A stretch of DNA of 64,000 nucleotides from contig JANBPK010000728.1 in NCBI GenBank assembly GCA_027579435.1, forward strand, positions 16,582 to 80,581. The letters are read 5' to 3'. Of the stretch, positions 32,595 to 42,469 are shown one piece after another. Below the pieces are notes generated by a model that was given only the letters and a program-made list of their open reading frames with translations, was not told the origin of the DNA and searched no databases. Each line of letters opens with the position of its first letter. Position 1 is the first letter of the stretch. Origin of the DNA: Candolleomyces eurysporus (Eukaryota; Basidiomycota; Agaricomycetes; Agaricales; Psathyrellaceae). The translations under genes and the position numbers were made by a program.

Positions 32595-35500
32595 ATGGTT
32601 CGAGGTCAAGGCTCTTGTGCTAGGGGTCGTGCTTGCACCACCCGTCCACTGACTTGTACTTATGCTAAAGATGCCACCGAAATGGCTCTTGCACTTGACA
32701 GTAACTCAAATTGCCTTTACAATGTCTTGTTATCTCATTTGATTGTGTTTTAGGACCTCCCACAGCTGATGTCCTTCCAGCTGTTGTTGTGAATACTGCT
32801 CCAGACTCACGACCAGTCCCTGCTGGCCTGTCGGTTCCTCCCCAGGATGACGGTAACCCGTTTGTTGACTGCTCGTCGACGTCTCCTGCTTTGGAATCAG
32901 CTGCGCCAGAACCGAGCACTCGGAACACTCCGGAATCAGCACTCTATGCCGTTGCGCGCCCTGTGCTTGACCGGCCTCGTGCTGGGCCTCATAGCCCTGG
33001 TAGGCATTCTCGGATGCAGCTGTCGACCCCATCTGCAACTGATGAGGGTTCTGATGATGGTGGTGAAAGCCAGCCACGTCGCTCTAGGCAGGCAGCCCGT
33101 GATGTGTGGACCTTCTTTAAAGAGAAAGACACATCAAAGCGGTTCCAGTGTACCTTCTGCATGTGAGTAACATGTCTTTGCATGCGTCTAAGAGCTGGAT
33201 TCTGACCTGACTCCAAGGGTGTGCCATTCTGCCAGTGGAAAACTGATTGCAGAATATAATAAGGTATCAGGAACGGGGGTTATGCGAAAGCATCTGTACT
33301 CCCACCATCTTGACGAGTGGGTGAAGGCATGCGACGATCTGAAAATAAAGATTTCTGCCAGGGAAGCACAGCATGATTCTGACTACACCACAATGCAGTC
33401 TATCAATGTCATTGAGTCGGTCTTCTTTCAATGACTCATTCTGCTCCTGCGCAGTGAGCTACGTAATCAGGATATTCCACACAGGACAACCATATGGAAC
33501 CAAATCCAGGTCCAATGGCATGAATATCTTGACGAGCTTAAGAACAAATTTAAGGTTTGTTGTGCACGTTCAGAGGCAGGTCAGATGACTGCTAATATCA
33601 ATTTTAGACATCTGTCGGCAAAGTCTCTGTTAAGTCTAATCTTGAGACTTAAGATTGGTGTATTCCTTGAATACACCTAAGTTCTTAATAGGTTTCAACC
33701 TTCAAGTAATCACTCGTAAATTCTGTAAACAGAGAGTAAGGGTATTGTGACTATCACTACTGAGTTTCTCGTTAGTGTCTCGCTTTAACGAGTTTCGAGC
33801 GATGTAGCGCAAAGCGGTACAGCGCGAGTAGCAATTGTGGCAAAAAAAGATGATATTCAAGCCTTTTGGTACTCTTTATATACTATTGCTATCGCTAAAT
33901 ACTAGAAACTTATAGAAGTCCGTAGAATCTAGGAGAATATAACTAATTATTCCAGCAAGAAGTGGAAGCACAGGGCCGAAGCATAGTGCTTCACGAAGTT
34001 GCAAGAACCTTCCCACACGTGTGAGAGAAATCAATGTTCCGCAACTCGTTGGCCTTTGATCCGATCAAGTTCCTTGCGCTTGGACTTGATCGGTCAAGGT
34101 AAGTTAATCTTATGACTTCGGTGAGTAATGGACAACGGATAGCTCAATTCCAAAACTAAAAGTACAAAGGATATAACGCTATTTATGTATATTTATTTAT
34201 TGTAAGTAAATCAAAATGCATAGTTGAAGTTTGTATATAAAATGTAAAAGAAAGAAAGAAAAAAGGAAAGAGAGGGAGAGGGAGAGAGAGGAGACGAGTT
34301 TGCTAATACCATGGTCCAATATCCGAGGGCGCAGGTATGGGGTTACCCGTAACAGTCTCCCTCACCACGGACATGTGGTCTGACCCGAATCTTCAACCAT
34401 TCATGGCAGTGACGGCACATTGGATTGAGCCCAAGACTGTTCAGACAGCTGAAGGTCCAGTCACTGATCTTCAGTTGGGTGCAGATCTCATCGCTTTCCA
34501 TAATTTGCCTGGGAGGCATACTGGTGAACACCTTGCCAATGCGCTTGTTTTTATTCTGGATCGCCTCAAGCTGACCAATCAGGTATGTGATTGATCATTG
34601 AGTTCGTTGTTTCAGGAATGATATTCACTGATTTCAACATAGCTTGGCTGGATAACGGTAGACAATGCATCAAACAATGACACTATGATGGATCATCTTA
34701 GTGATCTTCTTTCCCGGCGAGGTATTAATTTTTCTGAGACGGATAACAGAATTCGGTACATGATCTGTGTACATCTACTAATATTTAGCTGATCTTCTCT
34801 GGCAGCTGCTTCCCGCACATCACAAATCTGGCGTCAAAGGCTGTATTGACAGCAATCACAAACATCCGCCTTGCCGCTGTCAATGACGATGAGGTCACCG
34901 TGGAAAACGAGGTTGTTGAGACTGGCTTGTCTTGCAACGTCATTGCTCTTGCCAGATCCCTGATCCGCATGGTGCGTTTTCAAACTCTTACCATCACCTT
35001 TTCGACAAAATATTGATTAATAACTATTAGATTCGCGCATCATCCCTCAGACGGGATAAATTTGCTGCCCTTCAACGCACTCGAAACCCTAAAAAGGCAC
35101 CTCTTGAGTTGCTGCGAGATGTAGACACCCGTTGGTCCTCAACATTGCTCATGATTGAACGGTTGGTTGCATTGAAAGAGGTAAACTGAGTTGATAGACC
35201 ACGTAAATTTGGATGACTAAAATAATATAGTTTGTGGTTCAGATGATTTCAAACTTCACTCACGACTTGAAGAAATACGAGCTGCTTCAGAATGACTGGG
35301 ATGTCCTTCAAACATATATCAGAATATTACAGGTGAGAAAGTTAATTGATTTTTGACATTTGTCCTGGGGTTTGACTCAATCAATTAGGTTCCTCACGCT
35401 TTTCAGCAGAAGCTCTCGCACAAGAAGATACCAACATTACATCAAGCACTTCCATCGTTCCATCGAATGATCACAGTATGGGAGCGTTTAAAGTGTGAGT

Positions 35501-36445
35501 TACCTAGCTATGCGTCCGTCATTGGCGCAGGTATCAGCAAATTGAAGGAGTACTGGAAACTCGTTGAAAATGTTCCGGCATACACACTGGCACAAAGTGA
35601 GTTTGATGAGTTACTTGACAATATGCCTCCTAATTGATGTTCCCATTAGTGGTCACTCCAACTGTCAAGCTTGAATGGTATCAGAAGAATGCTCCAGGTC
35701 GGGTTGACTGGGCAAAAGATCTCTTTGTTGATACGGTGAGTCGTCATTTTAGTATGATCTTAAAATGAATATTCATTATTAACCTGTATGATCCCAAGCT
35801 AAAGCTATACTGTGATGCATGCAGTATGTGCACTCCCGCAACCACTCAGGCTCAGCGTGATGCACAACCTAACCCATCCACATGGGCTGACAATATTTTG
35901 GGGTCACCTATTGCTGATCGCCGCCACCAACATCAAGCGTGAGGCCTGCAGGCTGAAGTCACCGCTTATTTGTTGGATCGACAGGTGGAATCAAGCACTG
36001 TGTTTCGCTTTTGGCAGGTGCGTATTGCTTTCTATCGGAGGCAAATCATAAAATCTCAATGAATAAAAAGGAAAACCATAACAAATTCCTGACAATCTAC
36101 CAACTTGCAATGGTCATTTTACCTATACCCAGCTCTGCTGTTCCGTGTGAACGGGTGTTTTCCTCTGCCAAAGAAACTACAACAACTCGTCGTAATCGGA
36201 TTCTTCCCGAGCTCATGCAATCTCTCCAAATGCTCAAGTTTTTGCTTCGCTCTTCAAGCCTTGATTTCACCTGTGGAACTAGCCACGCTGATGAGATACA
36301 GGAGTTGGAACAGAGAGCGGCCAATTCAGTGCGGCTCCCAGCTGATATCACGGCATATTTGAACCAGTTACTACATAATTCTAACTCTTATGGTAGCTCA
36401 GGTAGTGAACATGACGACAACGGGGAGGAGGAAGATGAGTATTAG
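32595..36445 (+). pseudogene. hAT-family transposase with BED zinc finger, decayed
   Basis: ATG at 32595 (MVRGQGSCARGRAC). BED finger: RFQCTFCM, an intron, then a His-containing stretch ending KHLYSHHLDEW (33,140-33,330). RNase H-like core: VSLTTDMWSDPNLQPFMAVT (34,355-34,420), then ITVDNASNNDTM and RCFPHITNLASKAV. C-terminal dimerisation block: ILPIPSSAVPCERVFSSAKE (36,115-36,175) with RRNRILPELMQSLQMLK. Several introns of 50-70 bp. TGA stops at about 33433 and 35939 interrupt conserved exons. A 703-bp insertion with an 8-bp target duplication lies in an intron (33598-34300). Probably dead, but less decayed than the Plavaka element. Confidence 0.88.
33590..34308. mobile_element. 703-bp insertion with 8-bp target duplication
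   Basis: TGCTAATA occurs at 33590-33597 and again at 34301-34308, flanking 703 bp that do not belong to the hAT gene. The insert has no protein frame, two short palindromes near 33645-33680, and a purine-rich right end (about 34245-34297). No terminal inverted repeat is seen, so its class is open. Confidence 0.5.
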
Positions 36446-36640
36446 GTGTTCTTGCATTGCATTTCTTGTTTGCTTCGAATTGTACCAAAAATAGATCTGG
36501 GTTGTGGGTTAGTTTGGGTCAGACTCAGGTCCCAAACCATCAATTGTAGTTCAGTTTGGTGACCTGTGCTAAATTTAACCGAACTAATGGGAAACTGAAC
36601 CAACTTTGAACCAAACTAACCTTTGGCAACACTAGCTGCA

Positions 36641-36930
36641 GCTGCACTTGCCCTGAGCTGTTTGGTTGTCTGCCACCTTATGTTGCTTCCCTAACCAACC
36701 ACAATGTACACATGCCAACAAGGTGTGATCTTGAAGGCTGGCTATCCTTTGGACTGAAATGATACTGTCTTTTGACCTTTGTTGTGAATAGGCACCTAGA
36801 TATTGTATGTAAAATTTTGAGCAATGTTGTGAACCCTTGGAGACCATGTTTAGGGCATCTTTCAAGCATTATTATAGCAAATTTGGGTTATGAGATTCTT
36901 GAAAATTTTCCTGTATCTGAGATCATCTCC
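36641..36930 (+). repeat. third fragment of the NACHT-cluster downstream block
   Basis: Matches the sequence following both NACHT paralogues (about 52440-52690 and 58120-58330). One frame is shared by the three copies around ASLTNHN, TRCDLEG and LSF. It is a remnant of the cluster now isolated between transposons. Confidence 0.6.
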
Positions 36931-36965
36931 CAGTTTGGAATTAGGTGGGCAGGGCACCATGATAG

Positions 36966-37650
36966 CTGTAAGGATGAGTAAAAAAAAGCACAAGGGTTTT
37001 TGTAGTCCTCTGCATGTGCAAGCCTGATCTCAGCTCCACCGCATCATCCCTATTTTGATTCCTTCATTGACTGTTCCCAGTGCTATGGTCATAGCAGATG
37101 CTGGGGTTGATGAGACACAATGAGGAGGTCAAATAGGCCCTGTGTTGCAGGGTTTCCTTGTGGCCAACCCCATCAATATTACTGAGCAGAAGCAAGTGCT
37201 ATGATAAATACGTGCATGAAATTTTAAGTACAATAAAGAAAAGGCAGAGTTTCAATAGAAGTACATGAAGAGAGTTGATTTGGAAAGAAAACCATAGCTT
37301 CACAAAAAAAAAAAGAAAAAACAGGGAGAGGTGGGAGGGCAATCAAAAGAATGGCTTCTCTGTGAAGCNAAAAAACGGGGTACAAGTTCAGCAGTGCTAA
37401 CTTGTATTGAATGTGCAGAGGACTTACCTGTGTTGCAAGGAGAAGTGTTGCAGAGCAACCCTGCAACACAGGGCCTATCTCACCTCCTCATTGTGTCTCA
37501 TCGACCCCAGCATCCACTATGACCATAGCACTGGGAACAATCAATGAAGGAATCAAAATAGGGATGGTGTGGCAGAGCCAAGATCAGGCTTGCACATGCA
37601 GAGGCCCACAAAAACCCTTGTGCCTCTGTCACTCATCCTTATGACTACTT
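36966..37650. repeat. fold-back / long-TIR element
   Basis: The left arm, about 36969-37160, reappears inverted at about 37445-37648 (for example CACAAGGGTTTTTGT and TGCATGTGCAAGCCTGATC). Loop about 280 bp, no coding frame. Looks like a non-autonomous DNA element of about 0.68 kb. Confidence 0.6.
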
Positions 37651-38055
37651 CTGTTCAATATGCAAAGCAGAAAGAGGTAGCCATCAAACCAGAGCTGACT
37701 TGTGGCCAACCCCATCAATATCACTGAGCAGAAGCAGGCTATTCTGCTGCTGATGCTGTGTGAGGGGGAGGTGGTGGTGAAGGACGATAAAGTGAGGTGT
37801 AAGAAATTGAGAAGGTCAATGGTAAGTGTTGCACAAACACAATAGCTTGAATTTGGCATGTAATGAAGGGTGGTCTGGGACATAAATTTGCCATGCCTGG
37901 GAGGACCAATGACTGAGAGCCATAATAATGTTTTTGGTGATGCCAAGATTTGCGTAAAAGGTGGCACTGCCAGCCCAAGGTGAGTGCCCACCATAGTCAT
38001 TCCCCAACACAGTGTGAGGTTTCTTTCAAACCAATTCCTGTGTGCCTTTGGACAT
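37651..38055. other. unassigned, with a 42-bp direct repeat
   Basis: CTTGTGGCCAACCCCATCAA at about 37697 repeats the sequence at about 37152 inside the fold-back element. Nothing else recognised. Confidence 0.35.
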
Positions 38056-38113
38056 TGATATGACTGTGTCTGTTTTAGCAAATAAATGTTCAATTTTCAC
38101 AATAATCAACTAT
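38056..38113 (+). repeat. start fragment of LTR family 1
   Basis: TGATATGACTGTG onward matches the first 58 bp of the LTR at 17536, with CpG words changed to TpG/CpA. It is joined directly to gene B-like sequence. Confidence 0.7.
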
Positions 38114-38552
38114 CTGAAGAGCAAAGTTCTGAGGTTGCTGAGGGGTCCAATCCCCCTGCCAAGCCAGCTGAGGTTACCTCTACCTCAGCCCCAGGCCGCT
38201 TTGCCTCTCTCTTTGGCTCTCCTCATGAGCCCACTTCTCTGGTCTCTAAGAAGCAACACCACGTTATCATTGAGCCATCTGAGTCCTCTGCAGACAAGCA
38301 AGCTGACGGCACCAGCTTGGGCATTTAAACTCCGCCCCCTGTGTCACCTCCCACTGGTCAACTTTGCCTACCTTCTTCCTTGCTGCCACCACCTTTGCCC
38401 CTTCAAACCATCAACCCCCTCATCAGCATCTCTTCTTGTCCCCCTGCTCCCCCTCCTACTCTCTCTAGCAAAGAGCAGTGCCAGTGCCAAAGCTTTTCAA
38501 GCAGGCTGAGATGCCCTGAAAGAAGTGACAAAAGGACTGATGGTGGACTTTG
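38114..38552 (+). pseudogene. decayed copy of gene B (C-terminal exon)
   Basis: Plus-strand match to the last exon of gene B: SSEVAEGS, PAEVTSTSAPG, SLFGSPHEPT, ESSADKQADG, then a TAA at 38326, PPPVSPPTGQL and TLSSKEQ. Ends near the equivalent stop. Orientation relative to the LTR fragment is opposite to that in the 7-19 kb element. Confidence 0.8.
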
Positions 38553-38984
38553 AATTTCAGTAGATACACGTCCTGTAGCATACCCTCTTGTAGTCTTGTC
38601 TTTTTCGTCTGAAGCGACCTGAGTTAAGAGAATCCCCTAAGTCTTTCTAAGTCTCTATGCTGCAATTTTCTAAGTCCAGGAGCTGTTTGTTAGCTCCTTT
38701 TTGACTAAGTTGCTTACTTTTGAGATCTAGACTTTGCAAAAATTTCTCTCAGTCTCAGTATGACATTGTTAGGCCTCATAAAGACTCCACCTCTCCCCCA
38801 AACTAAAACTCAAGCCCCACTTGGCTTCATCCAGATAGGAGAAAGTCAGACCAATCAACCCTCACCTGGCATCATGCTGGAGCCATGCCAGACTGCTGCC
38901 AGAGTATTTAAACCTGCCTAAGTAAAGATGACCCTCATGCCGCTTCATTTCATCCCAGTGACTTACCATCCTTTCACTCAATGC

Positions 38985-40318
38985 TTAAAACCATGAACAC
39001 CAAAAATCTTGCCCCCTTCTGGCAGAGCCAGCTTCTCAACCTCTCTAACTGCTTCCCTGTCACTGGAGGTGCTGTTTCCCAAGAAGAACTAGACCAATGC
39101 ACATTGGCCTTCTGAGTGCTTGTGTCTGACAGCGCAAGTGATTCCGAGGCATTTTGACTCAGGTACATTGTACCCCCACTGTGTGCCAAGACATTACATG
39201 GCCGGTGTGCATCATTTCGGCTGCTAGTTACCGTTCTCTTCTTCCCACCGTTTCTCTTCTGGCAATAGGCTCTTGCCAAAAAATGCAACCAAGACTTGCC
39301 ATCTTCATGCTCGTTCCTCTTTGTCCTCCTCCTCTTTCTTCTTTCTTCTCTTCCCCTGCCTTTGTCTTCTGGCTTCCTGTTCTTATTTTGGTCCCTGGAG
39401 TGATACAAGAACAAGCAAGTTGTTTTCAAGGATGAGAAATATAATTAGTGGTTTTATATTGCTGTTTAAACTAAAGGTTTACACAAGGTCAATGAAGACA
39501 AGCAATCGAGGAGTGACGGGGCCCTGTGGGCCTTCTGCCCACGCGGCGAACGCTGCGCCTGCACGTGCATCGCATGCAATTTAGGTCTCACCCTTGTCAT
39601 TCTCATTCTTTCATTCTTTCATCTTACTGTCACAACGAGTTTCAAAATTGTTGCTAAGNAAAAAAAAAATTCTTGCAGTAGCCGACCGTGTTGCGAAATA
39701 AAAGAGAACCATCCGGCCTCACGCTGATGGTTCCTCACCCACTAATGATGTCCTAAGCTCTTGTCGTCCTCGTCTGTTCATTGGATCAAGTGAAAGGCAC
39801 AGTTCATCATAAGTTAACATCACTCACCGTTTTCGACAAATAGGATTCCATATATCTCAGATATTGCTAAAAATATTCACTCCAAAAAATAAACAAAAAA
39901 TGAGTCAAAATGCCTTGGGCATGTGCCGCGCAGTGTGTCGGCCTGCTTTCACCAAGTCCTTTGAAGCTGATATATACTCCACCTTTCTGACACTGTTCCA
40001 AGTGTCAAATTGTAGAGAACAGCCCAATGTTCAAAGACAAACTCAAGGTCATAAACATTATGAATGCTCAAGACAATCACCTTGGGTTATTGCACAACTA
40101 TGTGCGCCACTACAACTTGAATAACAAGTTTCTGAGGCTGCTCCAAGACAATCTCCAGAGTCTTATTGCTGACAGTGTAGCTGTTTGTTCAGGCCATACA
40201 AGTCCCAATTTAGCCATGTTCCTTGTAGCTGTTCCTTATTATGCCTATATCCCTTCCTTACAGTGCCTCAACCCCTGGACTGCCCAGAGAGATGTGATCA
40301 GAGACAGTGGGAGGTAGT
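38985..40318 (+). pseudogene. decayed copy of gene A (exons 1-3, interrupted)
   Basis: Exon 1 match at 38993-39130 (MNTENLAPFWQSQLLNL-like after conversion of several codons, with PVTGGA). Exon 2 match at about 39996-40190 (AQDNHLGLLHNYVRHYNLNN), and part of exon 3 at about 40262-40318 (LNPWTAQRDVIRDSG). About 820 bp of foreign sequence (39134-39957) sits in intron 1. The coiled-coil exon is missing. The gap between the B and A copies (38560-38984) keeps the A promoter and TATTTAAA. Confidence 0.8.
39134..39957. other. foreign insert in the gene A copy
   Basis: Unmatched sequence within what should be a 52-bp intron. No frame or terminal repeat recognised. Poly-A run with an n at 39659. Confidence 0.4.
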
Positions 40319-40450
40319 TGCAGACAGTAAGGTAGAACCATTGTGCCTTCTCAGTCAAAGTTACCACCAGTTCTTGTAATGCAAGGATGGTGATGATTTT
40401 AGGTGAAAGTGACTGTAGTTGGGGACTCCAATTGAACTGGGAAAGGACAA

Positions 40451-41254
40451 GGATAATTCTATTTGGAAACCCGGTCTGCGCCCACAGACCCCCCAAATAA
40501 AGTCCAAAGAGGTCTATTTCTGCCTATGTAACGCACTGTCACGCTCCGAGCACCAGTTATGGAAGCGAGTCGGGTACTCGGGGATCTTTGGTCATGGTGG
40601 CTCAGGTACGGCAGGTGGCGCAACAGAAGGTACCTCAATTCAAAGCACACTCCAAGCAATGTCTAATGCAGCCAGCTCAAGGGCAATGTTGGTCTTCCAA
40701 CCAGTAGATTGGTAGATAGACCAGTGAGGGACTACCTGGTCGGTCATTGGTCAACGAGCTCCCATAATTACTGAGCAGCCTCCATCACAGTCCCGCCTTC
40801 CGAATGAGGTCATCGCCGCCCCTTAGTTCCATGCAATAGTTCTGTGCACCGCCTGATGGCCCACTAGCGTGAAATACAGAATTCTGCATGCAACAACCAC
40901 AGTTCCCTGATAGCTCATCACACTGAATGTTGATCTTCACCGTGGTCAATTGTTGACCTCAACTTGTTGGGGCGTGGACAACCAATCGATGATCTTGTGG
41001 CAGCAGCAGGTTGGAAGCAAGTTGGCTAGCAAGAGCCATCAATCTCTGCGGTCGGTGCAGAGGTTGGACTTGATGGGAACTACCTGACCCCCGCGGTCTC
41101 CTGCCCTCAAGTTCCCACTTCCCGTGCCTCACCCAACATCCATGTCACATCAGTCACACAAGTTATGATCCGGCTGTGAACAGGGTTTCCAAATAACGAA
41201 ACGTAGAACCCTGGGGTCTGTGGGTGCAGACCGGGTTTCCAAATAGAATTATCC
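40451..41254. mobile_element. MULE-type MITE, 804 bp, 42-bp TIRs, 9-bp target duplication
   Basis: GGATAATTCTATTTGGAAAC begins the left end and is repeated inverted at the right end. The match runs 42 bp with one mismatch. AAAGGACAA flanks it on both sides (40442-40450 and 41255-41263). A 9-bp duplication with long TIRs fits Mutator-like elements. There is no transposase frame, so it is non-autonomous. A sub-terminal copy of GGTTTCCAAATAA lies near 41185. Confidence 0.85.
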
Positions 41255-41263
41255 AAAGGACAA

Positions 41264-41489
41264 AGTCAGCAGGGATGTGGAGGGCTGCTGTCCTAAGTTT
41301 GATTGGAGCACTGGGCTTGAGATCAAGGTAGATGTTGATCCAGACCATAAAGTACTTGTCAGTGAGTGTGGTAGTGGACCTGGCTCTGATCATCCACCAG
41401 CAAGTTGGTTTGGGTTTCAAGATAGCACTAGTAAACAAGGTATGATTCTCAAGAACAAGCTAAGGAACTTGGGGGTTATGGGCCAGCAC
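41264..41489. other. host sequence of the MITE
   Basis: Continuation of the sequence left of 40442. No gene recognised. Confidence 0.3.
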
Positions 41490-42036
41490 TGATATGCTGC
41501 CTACATATACACCCTCTACAATTTGCAAATATGTTTGCAAAGTTCACAAACTGACTTAGATAAACAAAAAGATCTTCTTGGAGGATGGGAAATATAAGAG
41601 TTGGAGTTATTCCTGACTGTCAACTAAGCAGATACCCTAGAGAACAAAGGAACATTGAGTAAGACAGTTCTGCAATGACACTCTAAGTTCACAAAGGTTT
41701 TGAGAATGTATCTGCAATACTATAACATTATTCAAAGTCAAACTAGTATGCCTGGCCTGGTGAGGTGCAGTACTAGGGGGAGTTGTGCACATTACAAGGG
41801 AATTCACCCTGACATTTGCTAAGCAGAAGTCTTCACAAAGTAGCCAGTGGCTTTGAAAACTTGATGGACAATTTGCAAAGTCAATAAGAACTGACATTAC
41901 CCAAATTGAAAAGGATACCCCTCTGCCTGCCTCTATTTTCTCAAAGATATTTGCTGTGTTGTTTTGTGTTGGTGTTAGTGCACATGTTTTGTTCTAGTCT
42001 TGTTGCCTAGAGAGCCCTATTTTGCTACCTGCACAT
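41490..42036 (+). repeat. degenerate, internally deleted LTR family 2
   Basis: Starts TGATATGCTGCC and ends TTGCTACCTGCACATAA, matching the ends of the 1347-bp LTR at 58562 but only 547 bp long. CpG words are lost. Confidence 0.7.
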
Positions 42037-42469
42037 AAGTGCTGGTGCATGGCAGCTCCAAGGCTTTTTAATAAATTTCTACTTGGAGTTCTCACTCATG
42101 TACTTGTATGATCAGATGAGGGAGAGGAAATCAATCCAAGGGAGGCACAAAGTTAGCAAGAGGAGGTTATTTTTGATGGTCACTGGTTTTGAAATTGAGA
42201 AAAGCTTTGACAACAATTGCACCCTACAAGTACCTGAGTCCAGAGGCCTTGGAGCTAATACAGAAGTTTGAGCTGGTTTTATACTAGTTTATGGGTCAAT
42301 AGTCTGTGCTACTTTCTGATGAAAATTGTAAGTAAGTTTTGCAGAGGACTTCTGTAAAACTTCAAGTCCAGGGTTGTTAGTGGTCTGTGGTTATTGATCG
42401 CAAGTATAGCTACTAATCCAAATATAGTAAGATGAAAGAAAAAAAAGGGTATTATATACTACATAGGGG
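42037..42469. other. unassigned, downstream of minus-strand NACHT gene
   Basis: No recognised frame. It may contain the lost 3' end of the NACHT gene, but I could not find WD40 or other repeats. Confidence 0.3.

Noticed and set aside
34245..34297. Purine-rich (GA)n stretch as a microsatellite or regulatory element
   Set aside because: Irregular, and it is better explained as the end of the 703-bp insertion.
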